Source: Gluconobacter vitians
Lineage (GTDB): Bacteria; Pseudomonadota; Alphaproteobacteria; Acetobacterales; Acetobacteraceae
DNA length: 64,000 nucleotides
Reading direction: 5' to 3'
Assembly (NCBI RefSeq): GCF_015244565.1
Contig: NZ_JABCQG010000004.1
Coordinates: forward strand, 1-64,000
Part shown: positions 1 through 8,928 of the stretch, piece after piece
Layout of the letters: each line of letters opens with the position of its first letter
Numbering within the stretch: position 1 is the first letter of the stretch
Translations under genes and position numbers: made by a program
Notes under the pieces: model-generated
The model's input: only the letters and a program-made list of their open reading frames with translations
Told to the model about the DNA's origin: nothing
Database searches by the model: none

Positions 1-2
1 CT

Positions 3-245
3 CTGGGCACCTCCGCGGTCAGTTCCGGAACTGGAATCAATGCCGGGATGGGAACCGTTCCTCTTTGGATCGGTGGCCAGCCAAATTGTAACACGGGGGC
101 CCAGGCAGGCAAGACCGCTGCCCAGACTGGCACAGTGCAGCATGCCTTTACGGGGATCTGGGACTACGCCCTGCCGGATACGGAATTGTCATCCGTCCAG
201 TCTCTGCTGCAGTCCTGGGGCAAGAAATACGGCAAGTCTCTCTGA
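3..245 (+). CDS. C-terminal end of a phage tail/structural protein (partial)
   Basis: The reading frame is open at the left edge of the window, so only the last 80 residues are visible. The end reads like the closing strands of a concanavalin-like (LamG-type) domain: a LWIGGQP strand, a glycine- and threonine-rich loop, then GIWDYALPDTELSSVQSLL, which resembles the usual 'G-x-I-W-x-x-x-L-x-x-x-E-L' ending. It lies directly upstream of the tail assembly chaperone genes, where lambda-like phages carry the major tail protein, so a tail protein with a carbohydrate-binding tail domain is plausible. The family assignment is inference; the missing N-terminus would decide it. Confidence 0.55.
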   Translation: MGTSAVSSGTGINAGMGTVPLWIGGQPNCNTGAQAGKTAAQTGTVQHAFTGIWDYALPDTELSSVQSLLQSWGKKYGKSL

Positions 246-317
246 CTGCCGACAAGCTGATCTTCGGCGGGACTACATCCTGCCAAAACTCTCTCAAAAA
301 ATACTGGAAAAATTAAC

Positions 318-755
318 ATGGCCAAGCTGTCAGCCTTTTCGCGCGATCTCGCCAAGGTTTCCGAAGGCGAGGAAATCGAAGTCGGTCCGGAAGACAACAC
401 CTTCTTCATCACCACACGCGGCTTCACGCCGGCATACCGCGACACGCTCTATGCGCTGCGCCTGGAAGCTGCCCGCGACCTGAACCGCTCGCAGCGTGCT
501 GGTGCCGGTTTCTACACGCCGGATGCCCTACCACCGACCACGGATGACGTCTGCCAGGGCAAGGCAATCGCCCGCCAGTGCGTTCTGGGTGTGCGCGGAC
601 TCGATGGCGCGGATGACCAGCCGGTGAACGTCGATGATTTCCGCGACATGCTGGAAAGTGGCAACTACCCGGCCCTGACCACGCTCGCCATCATGGCGGC
701 TGGCCGCGTCGGCAGCGATCGCGCCAAACAGGCCCAGGCTGCAGCGGGAAACTGA
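318..755 (+). CDS. Phage tail assembly chaperone, G-like frame
   Basis: This encodes a 145-residue acidic protein with no membrane segment. By position (before a short second frame and the tape measure gene) and by the frameshift signal at its 3' end it matches the lambda gpG role: a chaperone that keeps the tape measure protein soluble and recruits the tail tube protein during tail assembly. The last zero-frame codons are GCG GGA AAC followed by TGA, which places a GGGAAAC heptamer exactly before the stop. Most ribosomes would make this 145-residue product and a minority would shift into the downstream frame. Sequence similarity to G itself cannot be shown by eye; the role rests on gene order and the slip site. 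Confidence 0.7.
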   Translation: MAKLSAFSRDLAKVSEGEEIEVGPEDNTFFITTRGFTPAYRDTLYALRLEAARDLNRSQRAGAGFYTPDALPPTTDDVCQGKAIARQCVLGVRGLDGADDQPVNVDDFRDMLESGNYPALTTLAIMAAGRVGSDRAKQAQAAAGN

Positions 756-790
756 TCGCGGCGCTCCAGTGGGAACTGGAGTGGAGCGCC
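746..790 (+). promoter_or_regulatory. Programmed -1 ribosomal frameshift element
   Basis: The slippery heptamer G GGA AAC (746-752) fits X XXY YYZ in the zero frame and is followed at once by the TGA stop (753-755). A spacer of seven bases leads to a perfect 9-bp GC-rich stem, GGCGCTCCA (760-768) with TGGAGCGCC (782-790). An alternative 7-bp hairpin, 764-770 with 775-781, uses part of the same sequence. Slip site, spacer and stimulator all lie at the distances known for lambda G/GT, which uses GGGAAAG. Confidence 0.85.
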
Positions 791-1132
791 TTCGCCGGCG
801 AAAACGAGCATCCGGATATTAGGGAAACGGCCCTGCAATACCGGGTCCTTCCTGATCCGTGGAATGAAGTTCCCTGGCGGGCGTGGCATGAGCTCCAGCA
901 TGACCGCGCCTGGACCATCGATGGGCTCGGCGCATCGATGGGCATGATCCGTGTCGTCTCCCGGCCAGGGCCCATCTCCTGGCTGGCAATCGATCGCTGG
1001 TGTGAAGCCAACGGCGTGTCGGACGAAGACCGGGTTTACGTCCATGACCTGATCCGTGCGCTGGATGCCGTGTTCCTGAGACATCGCAATCAGGCGATCA
1101 CCCAGGACATGCAGACTCTCATGAGGAAGTGA
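752..1132 (+). CDS. Tail assembly chaperone T-like extension, reached by -1 frameshift
   Basis: This 126-codon frame is open from the stop of the upstream chaperone gene and has no ATG until about 185 bases in, with no ribosome binding site near its beginning. It lies in the -1 frame relative to the upstream gene and becomes open exactly at the GGGAAAC slip site. A shifted ribosome would make a 271-residue fusion, the counterpart of lambda gpGT. It is rich in tryptophan and ends DMQTLMRK. An independent protein starting at the internal ATG at 938 is possible but would leave the conserved-looking first half untranslated. Confidence 0.75.
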   Translation: MIAALQWELEWSAFAGENEHPDIRETALQYRVLPDPWNEVPWRAWHELQHDRAWTIDGLGASMGMIRVVSRPGPISWLAIDRWCEANGVSDEDRVYVHDLIRALDAVFLRHRNQAITQDMQTLMRK

Positions 1133-1133
1133 C

Positions 1134-1778
1134 ATGGCGTCTCCGCGCAGTGTGGCCCGCAATATCCGCCTGTTCCGGGATCAGGCGCTGTCTCCGGCCG
1201 CACAGTCCGCACGACTGGCGGCCGTTGCCATCAAGGCGCGGGATCAGGCTGTCCGGAGCGGCGACGCACCGCCGCACTGGGTGACGATTGTGGATGGCCG
1301 GCAGGGTGCGCCGGAGACGTCTGTCCAGCCGGATGGCTTCATTCTCTACAAGTTCAACGTTATGGGGCTGGCGGCCCAAGCGGCGCTCCAGTTGTGCAAG
1401 GACCGCTCTCCGGTGCGATCGGGGCGCTACCGCGACAGCTGGACGGTAGTGGTTGATGGCAGGCCCTTGACGCAGGACGTGGCGGACATCCCGGAAGGCG
1501 TGTCCGTCATGATCGTCAATCCGCAGCCCTATGCGCGCAAGATCGATACGGGTGCGATGAAAAACATGTCGGTGCCTCCAGGCATTGTCGATGCGGTCCG
1601 CAAGCTGGTCCAGCGCAAGTTCCCGACCGTGAACGCGGCCCGCGCCTTTGTGACCATCCCCTCCGGCCTGATGGAAAACGCGCCCTATGTCCTGCGGCGC
1701 AGTGCGGGGCGCAGCAAGAGCCGGGCAGCCGGCACATCCATGACCTATCCGGCCATGATCCTGACAAAACGAATCTGA
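1134..1778 (+). CDS. Phage tail-associated protein (HK97 gp10-like position), function uncertain
   Basis: This encodes a 214-residue basic protein. It starts one base after the preceding stop, with a GAGGAAG ribosome binding site inside the end of the T-like frame, so it is translationally coupled. The middle contains DRSPVRSGRYRDSW, and later NPQPYARKIDTG; the pattern 'SPVRTG...W' followed by 'YA..ID.G' is typical of HK97 gp10-like tail completion proteins. The C-terminus is basic. Its position between the chaperones and the tape measure gene supports a tail role. The gp10-like label is inferred from the motif pattern only. Confidence 0.55.
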   Translation: MASPRSVARNIRLFRDQALSPAAQSARLAAVAIKARDQAVRSGDAPPHWVTIVDGRQGAPETSVQPDGFILYKFNVMGLAAQAALQLCKDRSPVRSGRYRDSWTVVVDGRPLTQDVADIPEGVSVMIVNPQPYARKIDTGAMKNMSVPPGIVDAVRKLVQRKFPTVNAARAFVTIPSGLMENAPYVLRRSAGRSKSRAAGTSMTYPAMILTKRI

Positions 1779-1790
1779 AGGAACGCGACC

Positions 1791-4700
1791 ATGGCAACGG
1801 TTGAAGAGATCGAGGTTTCCTACCGTAGCCAGATCGCCTCGCCAGCCCAGGCTGATGCCGCAGCGCTCGATGCGGTGGCGGATGGCCTGGACAAGGTGGC
1901 CGACAGTGCCGAGGTGACGGACGAGAGGATCCAGCGCAGCACCAAGAGTGCTGTCGGATTTCGTAACAGCCTTGATACGGTCACGAAATCTGCCAATGCT
2001 CTGCAGAATGCCCAGAACAAGCTGGTCGAGGTCCAGCAGGCCGTGTCCGACGGTGTGCGCCGCGGTGAGATTACACAGGCAGAAGCGACACGCACGATCG
2101 ATGCGCAGGCTGCCAAGGTCCAGAAGCTGACGCAGGCCCATGAGGCGGCGGTCCAGTCTTCCAAAGGTGCTACGGCGGCCGTGGCCGAGACGACAGAAAC
2201 GGCCCGCATGTCCAGCCAGCAGATGGGCATCCTGGCAGACGAAGCGCATAAGTTCTTCGACCAGATCATGGCAGGCGGATCAGCGTTCCAGGCAGCCTTC
2301 TACCAGGTGCCGAACATGGTCCAGGTCATGGGCGGGTTTGGCAGCGCGGTCGAGATGGTCACGGGCTTCCTGGTCGGGCCAGCTGGTCTGGCGCTGGCGG
2401 GCGCGGCAGCCGCCGCTGCCGTCTATAAGGTCGGATCCTCGGCCGAGGCCGAGCAGGAACAACTGGCGACGCTGTCACAGCACCTGCGGGCCGCCCGCGA
2501 CGATTACACAGCCATGGCGAACGCAGCCGAGGTGGCGGCGCGCCAGCTCTCTGCCGGCAGCGGCCTGTCGCTCGATGACAGCCGCAGCGTCACCACGACC
2601 TTTGCGGCCGTGCCGACGATCGATAGCTCCAGCCTCACCACCCTGTCGCAGCAGGCGCGGGATCTCGCGGAAGTCATGGGCGAGACCGTACCGGAAGCTG
2701 CCAAGGAAATGGCGGATGCCTATGCTGATCCTGCCAAGGCTGCGCAGGACTTTGCCGACAAGGGTCTGCTGGGCGTGCATCAAGGTCTGGTCACGCAGGT
2801 CAAGGATCTCCAGGACAGTGGCAACCGGATGCAGGCCTGGCAGCTGCTGATGCAGCAGCTCGGATCCGCAACGCAGGGTGCGACCGATCAGGGCCTGACG
2901 CCGTTCCAGCAGGCGCTGCGCAACCTGAAGGATTCCTGGGACGGTCCGATCCAGGGGGCCAAGCAACTGACATCCGCCATCGGTGACGGGATTGTCGCGG
3001 CTGCCACCAAGGGCATCAATGCCCTGGCGTCCATGGGCTCCAGTCTGCAATCCGTCAAAAAATGGATGGATAGCTTCCAGCCGGACCATGTCGCCTATGA
3101 GGCCCATCAGCAGCAGATCCAGCAGGGCAGCAGCTCGGGCATGTCTGGCCTGATCGATACGGTCGGCCAGCAGATTGGCGCGCCTTCGGACGTCATCTCC
3201 CTGGCGCATCGGATCCAGCCAGTCGAGAGCTCGACGGGGCAGTATGATCGCAATGGCGCGGTCGTGACGTCCTCGGCCGGGGCGATCGGTGGCATGCAGG
3301 TCATGCCGTCCAACGCGGCCGGCAATGACCTGACGGATCCGACCGGAAACGTCACGGCAGCCGAACGTCTGCTGGTCCGCCTGTATTCCAAATACAGCGG
3401 CAATGAGCAGCTGGTCGCCATGGCCTATAACTGGGGCGAAGGGAACGTCGACAAATACCTGCAAGGGCAGGCCACGGTGCCGCAGTCCGTGCAGGACTAT
3501 GCCCAGAAGGTGACGGGCGGTCAGACCTATGGCGCGACCACGACGGCGGCCATGCAGGGCAAGGTCGATGATGCTCTGAAGACCTCGGACAGTTCGACGG
3601 CGTCCCAGGTGACGGATCAGACCAATGCCATCAAGCAGCTGACGTCTGCCCAGGAAGCGCTCGATACGCTGCACAAGGCCGGCGCCGTGTCGGATACCGA
3701 TTATGCGGCGAGAACGCAGGATCTGACGCAGCGCCTGATGGCACACAAGGGCGCGCTGAACGAGCTCCGGGATCCGATGCAGGAGCTGGCGCACCAGCAG
3801 CAGCAGGCGACCGATGCCGCCTGGGCTGGCACGGCTGCACAGAAAGCCATGGTCCAGGTCGACCAGCAGGTCGAGGAAGCCGCCCGCAAGATGGGTCAGG
3901 CCCATGCCACGGCAACGCAGATGCTGGAAGCGGAGTCCAACGAACAGCAGGTCCTGACGGGCGAGTTCAATAGCGGCATCGATGCCATGGATCGCAAAAC
4001 GGCGGCCCAGAACACGCTGCTGTCGTCCTATGATGCCAGCAAGGGCAGCCTGGACGACTATCTGCGCTCCGTTGAAGCCTCCGAGACGGTCCAGGCAACT
4101 TCGATCGCGGGTACAAAGGAACAGGCCCGTCAGACGGCCGTTCTCACGGACGCACTCAAGCGGCAAGCCGCAGCGCAGGTGGACATCACGACCGCCCGCA
4201 AGGCCTACAGCCAGAGCCTCGATCTCAGCTATATCAAGGCTGAGACGGATGCGATCGGACAGGATTCCGATGCCGTCTCGGTGCAGATGGCCGTCCTGAA
4301 AGAGCGTAACTCGCTTCTGGAGAACGGCGCGGATCTCACGTCCAAGGCCTCGCAGACCGATCTAGAGAACGTCGCGGCGATCCAGACGGCCACGAACGCC
4401 TACCAGAAGCAGCAGGACACGCTTAACGAACTGACCAGCGATATCTCTTCGGCGGCCGATACGCTGTCGAGCAGCTTCACGCAGGCCCTGGTCAACGCCT
4501 CGAATGGCGGGGTGACGTTCAAGTCCGCCATGCAGGGCGTGGAAAGCCAGATCATTTCCCTGGTCGCCAAGCTGGCGCTGATCAATCCACTGCTGACGGC
4601 AATCGATGGCAAAAGCCGGACGACACTGGGCGATGTCTCGTCCATTCTCTCGGGTGGATCCGCTTCGGGTGTCACCAGCTCGAATGCGATCAGCGCCTAT

Positions 4701-6530
4701 TCCGGAGGCTGGGGCTGGAATCCGGTCAGCTCGGCCGGATCCTCGACCAGTTCTGCCAGCAGCCTTGGCGGTTCGACGTCCTGGCTGTCTTCGGGGCTCA
4801 AGACCAACCTGTTCGGGACTGCCACGGTGGGCAACTCGATTGCTGGGATTGGCGGGGGTATGGCGCTGGGATCTTCTGTCGGCTCGATGATCAACAGCAA
4901 TCATAAAACGGGATCGACTGTTGGAAGTGCCGTTGGATCAGCTGCGGGTGCCGCGATTGGAAGTATCATTCCCGGTGTCGGAACAGTCATTGGAGGTCTG
5001 ATCGGGGGACTTATTGGCGGCGGTGCTGGTAGCCTGTTCGGTGGCCACGCCAAAAACCCGTACACGATCGACCAGGTCATGACGACGGGTGGTTCGCTCT
5101 CGCTCGGAAAGACCTGGAATCAGGCCCAGACCGATCAGATCACGGAACAGCTCAAGTCGGACATCTCGTCCTTCAACAAGGTTCTGTCTGCCGAGGGAGT
5201 AAGCATCGGCGGCGGCGATGGCGGGCTGCTGGGAACGGTCCGCGATGACAAGAACAACAAGGACAAGTCCCTTCAGTCCGTCTCGCTCACGGATCTGCTG
5301 AAACAGGCGACCTACAGCACGTCGGACGCCACGTTCCAGCAGGCCCTGCAGCAGGGACTGCCGAGTGATGCGACCTCGGTGTCGGATTACACAACCGCGA
5401 TCCAGAATCTGAAGACCATGGCTGACACGGTCGATCAACTGGGCGTGGCCGTCTCGAAGTTCAATTCGGACGGCACGGTCACGGTCAGCAATTTCACCCA
5501 GGCGACCGGAGATCTCAAAACGGCACTGGATACCGCGCTCGATGGCAAGACGCTGTCGACTTCAGATCTCCAGACCCAGATCTCCACCATCACCACCTTC
5601 GTCAACACGACCATGCCTGGGCTTCTGAGTGCTACGGTCTCGGGACAGCAGTCCTGGGTCGAGCAGATGACGGCGCTTCGGGCAACCTATGACGCGGCAG
5701 GCTCACAGGCGGCCAGCTACGGGCTCGATGGTTCTGCCATCAACGCGAAGTTCAACAGCCTGTATCAGGAGGGCTTCAATGACCAGCTGACCACGCTCCG
5801 GCAGAGCGATCTGTCCGTCCAGGCGCGCTATCAGACTGCAACGGGTGACGATGAAGGCTCGGCACTGACAAGTTTCGACCTCAGTGCCGACCAGCAGCGT
5901 CAGCAGCTGGCCGACAACTGGAAAAGCTTTCTCGGGGATTCCTATGCGTCCCAGCAGGAATACATCAACCAGTCGGCCGATCTGGAAAAGACCCTCGCGG
6001 CTGAACGTCTGCAGATCCAGGCGCAGTATAACGGCACCTCGATTGCCCAGATGAAACAGTACCAGGACCAGGCAGAACAATCCCTCACGTCGGTTTTCTC
6101 CAGCCTGACAGATTATGCCCGTGGACTGAACACGTCTGACGCATCGCCGCTGTCTGCCCAGGCGCAGTATCAGGCCTCCAATGACAACCTGATGAGCGAT
6201 TATCAGGCGGCTATGGGTGGGGATTATGATGCCCTGTCACGGATCCAGTCTGATTCCAGCACCTTCCTGACTGAGTCGAAAACCTATCAGGGATCTGGCG
6301 TCGGATACGCGAATGACTTTTCGCAGGTTTCGAACATCCTGAGCGCTCTGGGCAAGGCCGACACGGACAAGCTGACGGCTTCCCTGGTCACGAAGCTGTC
6401 CCAGCAGAGCATGGACGTCATGAAGGGCATGTCGGACCAGCTTGGAGATCTCGCAAAAACGGTGGCAACGATGCAGAAACAGATGCAGCTGAAGGCTGTC
6501 ACCGATGCAACCCGACCGAGGGCTGCATGA
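1791..6530 (+). CDS. Tail length tape measure protein with lytic transglycosylase domain
   Basis: At 1579 residues this is the longest gene of the module. The first 450 residues are alanine/glutamine-rich helical sequence with hydrophobic stretches near 190-215. A transglycosylase (SLT-like) domain follows at about residues 460-575: the likely catalytic Glu is E479 in QPVESSTGQYD, followed by GAIGGMQVMPSNA and MAYNWGEGNV. A second hydrophobic, glycine-rich segment lies at about 1021-1085, and the rest is coiled-coil-like. The protein fixes tail length and is ejected first; the enzyme domain should open peptidoglycan during DNA entry. At roughly 1.5 angstroms per residue the tail would be about 240 nm, implying a siphovirus. 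The gene overlaps the next by ATGA. Confidence 0.93.
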   Translation: MATVEEIEVSYRSQIASPAQADAAALDAVADGLDKVADSAEVTDERIQRSTKSAVGFRNSLDTVTKSANALQNAQNKLVEVQQAVSDGVRRGEITQAEATRTIDAQAAKVQKLTQAHEAAVQSSKGATAAVAETTETARMSSQQMGILADEAHKFFDQIMAGGSAFQAAFYQVPNMVQVMGGFGSAVEMVTGFLVGPAGLALAGAAAAAAVYKVGSSAEAEQEQLATLSQHLRAARDDYTAMANAAEVAARQLSAGSGLSLDDSRSVTTTFAAVPTIDSSSLTTLSQQARDLAEVMGETVPEAAKEMADAYADPAKAAQDFADKGLLGVHQGLVTQVKDLQDSGNRMQAWQLLMQQLGSATQGATDQGLTPFQQALRNLKDSWDGPIQGAKQLTSAIGDGIVAAATKGINALASMGSSLQSVKKWMDSFQPDHVAYEAHQQQIQQGSSSGMSGLIDTVGQQIGAPSDVISLAHRIQPVESSTGQYDRNGAVVTSSAGAIGGMQVMPSNAAGNDLTDPTGNVTAAERLLVRLYSKYSGNEQLVAMAYNWGEGNVDKYLQGQATVPQSVQDYAQKVTGGQTYGATTTAAMQGKVDDALKTSDSSTASQVTDQTNAIKQLTSAQEALDTLHKAGAVSDTDYAARTQDLTQRLMAHKGALNELRDPMQELAHQQQQATDAAWAGTAAQKAMVQVDQQVEEAARKMGQAHATATQMLEAESNEQQVLTGEFNSGIDAMDRKTAAQNTLLSSYDASKGSLDDYLRSVEASETVQATSIAGTKEQARQTAVLTDALKRQAAAQVDITTARKAYSQSLDLSYIKAETDAIGQDSDAVSVQMAVLKERNSLLENGADLTSKASQTDLENVAAIQTATNAYQKQQDTLNELTSDISSAADTLSSSFTQALVNASNGGVTFKSAMQGVESQIISLVAKLALINPLLTAIDGKSRTTLGDVSSILSGGSASGVTSSNAISAYSGGWGWNPVSSAGSSTSSASSLGGSTSWLSSGLKTNLFGTATVGNSIAGIGGGMALGSSVGSMINSNHKTGSTVGSAVGSAAGAAIGSIIPGVGTVIGGLIGGLIGGGAGSLFGGHAKNPYTIDQVMTTGGSLSLGKTWNQAQTDQITEQLKSDISSFNKVLSAEGVSIGGGDGGLLGTVRDDKNNKDKSLQSVSLTDLLKQATYSTSDATFQQALQQGLPSDATSVSDYTTAIQNLKTMADTVDQLGVAVSKFNSDGTVTVSNFTQATGDLKTALDTALDGKTLSTSDLQTQISTITTFVNTTMPGLLSATVSGQQSWVEQMTALRATYDAAGSQAASYGLDGSAINAKFNSLYQEGFNDQLTTLRQSDLSVQARYQTATGDDEGSALTSFDLSADQQRQQLADNWKSFLGDSYASQQEYINQSADLEKTLAAERLQIQAQYNGTSIAQMKQYQDQAEQSLTSVFSSLTDYARGLNTSDASPLSAQAQYQASNDNLMSDYQAAMGGDYDALSRIQSDSSTFLTESKTYQGSGVGYANDFSQVSNILSALGKADTDKLTASLVTKLSQQSMDVMKGMSDQLGDLAKTVATMQKQMQLKAVTDATRPRAA

Positions 6531-8149
6531 GGTTCCGGGCTGTCGAAATGGACATCGTGCTGCCGGCTGTCGTTCAGCCTGGCACGGTTCCGGGCTGGGG
6601 CAGCGTTCCATGGGGTGCGCTGACCCAGCTTCCTGATTATCCGGAATCAAAGGAGACCCTGCGGTTCTCGGATGGTGGTTATGTGGATGAAACACATGTC
6701 GCCTATCCGCCCTATGTGACCCAGGCGCTCGATCTGACACGGTCCCTGACCCTGTCAGCCGATGCCATGGGCGGATCCTACTCGATCGGGATCCTGACCC
6801 TGACCAATCCAAACGGCGTGCTGGACGGGCTTCTCCAGACCCGTGTGAACGATCATCTGCCGGTCCGTATCCGTGAGGGTGTGAAGACCTGGGATGCAGA
6901 CCGGCAGATCTGGCTTGATCCTGCCTCCAGCGTGATGCGGCCGGTGTTTGCCGGCCTGGGGAAGAACTGGCAGCCAGGGCTGAACAGCGTCTCCGTGACA
7001 TTGCTCGATGCCACCTACTGGCTCGATGTCACCATGCCCACCCAGGTCTATGGTGGGACGGGCGGGCTCGATGGAGACAGCAACGTCGCGGGCCGGGATA
7101 CGCCTCGTCTGCGCGGCAGGGCGTGCAACATCACGCCGCTTCTGATCGACAGCACGAACTACGTTTATCAGGTCTCTGATGCGCCAGCCGTAATCAGTGC
7201 CCTGTATGAAGGCGGTTTCTCTGGCGGCATCGTCTATGCCGGCGCGGTCGATGACCTCTATGCGGCCTCTCCGGATCCCGGCACCTATGTCGTGCAGTCG
7301 TCCGGGACGGGCACATGGGTCCGGCTTGGTACAAAACCGGTTTACGGCATCACGGTCGATGCAGAAGGGCATTTCCGGTCAGGGGCAACACCCATCAATG
7401 TCCTGGATGTCCTCTATCAAATGCTGATCGAGGATCTGACCCTGCCTGCGGCCTATGTGGACGACGGCTGGTCGGCTGTTTCGCAGAAACTGCCTTACCC
7501 GGCCGGCTGGTACTGGGACGGATCAGACAGCGTGACGGGACGGCAGGCGATCACCACCATGCTGTCCGGGCTCGGGATATCAATGGTTCCGACGCGGACA
7601 GGCACTCTCCTGCCGATCCGCATGTCAGATCCGGCCAGTGCGGGCGACGCGGTCCTCACCCTCACTGCTGACGTGATCTCGTCGATCTCTTCGGTAGCGC
7701 TGGACAGCAGCCTTGATCCCCCGACATGGCGCTGGCGGATTGGATGGCAGCACAACTTCACAGTCCAGACCTCGGGCTCCAATCTCCACCCGCAGGTCTC
7801 GGCTGATCGACAGTCCCTGATTGCAGAAAGCGACCGGGCTTCGATCTGGTTTGATACAGCGGTCAAAGGATCATGGCGGGTTCCAAATGACCCGGCCCTG
7901 ATCACCACGGCGCTGGCCAACCAGGCTGACGGCCAGGCTGTCGCAGACCTGCATGGAGCGCTCTGGGGAAAGCGCCGCCATCTCTGGGCAGTGGATGTCC
8001 CGCAAGCCATTGCCCTGCAGGTCGATCTGGGCCAGCCGGTCCAGCTTCTGGCACCTGTACCGGGAGCTGCAACGGGCGTTCCAGGCATTGTCGTCAGCGA
8101 GCATGTGACGTCTTCGGCAAACACCACCACCCTCACAATACTGGTCTGA
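6527..8149 (+). CDS. Phage tail tip/baseplate protein
   Basis: This encodes 540 residues and starts inside the tape measure stop (ATGA overlap at 6527-6530), so it is translationally coupled. The sequence is beta-rich, with repeated patterns such as ITLLDATYWLD-like strands, a GGTGGLDG glycine loop, and a C-terminal half that sets and reads out values ('QPVQLLAPVPG'), as in distal tail/hub proteins. No signal peptide or membrane segment is visible. The position right after the tape measure gene is where siphoviruses encode distal tail and tail-hub proteins. I do not recognise a specific family, so the name is positional. Confidence 0.65.
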   Translation: MRFRAVEMDIVLPAVVQPGTVPGWGSVPWGALTQLPDYPESKETLRFSDGGYVDETHVAYPPYVTQALDLTRSLTLSADAMGGSYSIGILTLTNPNGVLDGLLQTRVNDHLPVRIREGVKTWDADRQIWLDPASSVMRPVFAGLGKNWQPGLNSVSVTLLDATYWLDVTMPTQVYGGTGGLDGDSNVAGRDTPRLRGRACNITPLLIDSTNYVYQVSDAPAVISALYEGGFSGGIVYAGAVDDLYAASPDPGTYVVQSSGTGTWVRLGTKPVYGITVDAEGHFRSGATPINVLDVLYQMLIEDLTLPAAYVDDGWSAVSQKLPYPAGWYWDGSDSVTGRQAITTMLSGLGISMVPTRTGTLLPIRMSDPASAGDAVLTLTADVISSISSVALDSSLDPPTWRWRIGWQHNFTVQTSGSNLHPQVSADRQSLIAESDRASIWFDTAVKGSWRVPNDPALITTALANQADGQAVADLHGALWGKRRHLWAVDVPQAIALQVDLGQPVQLLAPVPGAATGVPGIVVSEHVTSSANTTTLTILV

Positions 8150-8152
8150 TCA

Positions 8153-8926
8153 ATGGAAAACTGTGGTTTCGGCTGGCAGAATTATCTTCTGTCCGCCACG
8201 CTGACCGGCAATGGCGTGTCCAGCCTGCCCGTCAGCAACCTGCAAAACCAGCAGGGCGCAGCAAGTCTGGCATGGCGCATCACGGGGGAAGGATCGGGCT
8301 GGAGCGCGGATTTCACGGCTAGATTTCCGTCTGTTCTGCCGATCAGGGTGATCAGCCTGCACCGAACAAACCTGTCGTCTAAAGCGCTATGGCGGATCCA
8401 GGTTCATAACGACACGACCGTCGTTTTTGATCAGAACATGCCCTGCCATGTAAGCAACGGGCAGTGCCTGTTTGTCCTTCCAGCTGAAGTCGCAGGAAAT
8501 ACCGTGGAAATCACGGTCTGGAACGTCAGCAACCCGGATGGCTTTATTTCCTTGCCTCTGGCCTATGTTGGCCCGCTCTGGCAGCCGCAGCGCAACTATG
8601 CCTCCAGCAGCACGGAAAGTCTGACGCTCGGTCAGCAGAGCACGACCATGCTGAACGGCGCCGAATTCGTCGATGCCCGTTACGTCCAACGTGGTCTCTC
8701 GATCGTCCACGAGTCCTATGGTGACGCTGACGTTACTGTCCTGCGGCAGATCCAGCAGGCGGCAGCCAGCGGGCAGAACATCCTGTTTCTGCCCGACCCG
8801 TCCCAGGCACCGGCAGATCTGGCCAGTCAGGCAGTTTTCGGCCGCCTCGCGGGCGGGGATCTGTCCAACCCTTACGGCCCGACTGACCGACACGCCCAGA
8901 CCTTCACACTGACAGAGAGGCTATGA
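8153..8926 (+). CDS. Phage tail protein, function unknown
   Basis: This encodes a 257-residue beta-rich protein starting three bases after the previous stop and overlapping the next frame. It has no evident ribosome binding site of its own, so it is probably coupled to the upstream gene. It is rich in Ser, Gln, Val and Asn with few charged residues, as is common in tail-tip proteins. It contains two conserved-looking segments, GAEFVDARYVQRG and NILFLPDPSQAP. No catalytic motif was seen. Placed between the tip protein and the fibre-like protein, it is likely part of the distal tail. Confidence 0.6.
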   Translation: MENCGFGWQNYLLSATLTGNGVSSLPVSNLQNQQGAASLAWRITGEGSGWSADFTARFPSVLPIRVISLHRTNLSSKALWRIQVHNDTTVVFDQNMPCHVSNGQCLFVLPAEVAGNTVEITVWNVSNPDGFISLPLAYVGPLWQPQRNYASSSTESLTLGQQSTTMLNGAEFVDARYVQRGLSIVHESYGDADVTVLRQIQQAAASGQNILFLPDPSQAPADLASQAVFGRLAGGDLSNPYGPTDRHAQTFTLTERL

Positions 8927-8928
8927 TC

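Noticed and set aside
2475-4166. A 563-codon minus-strand frame
   Set aside because: It is antisense to the tape measure gene with no ribosome site; composition is Arg/Leu/His-rich.
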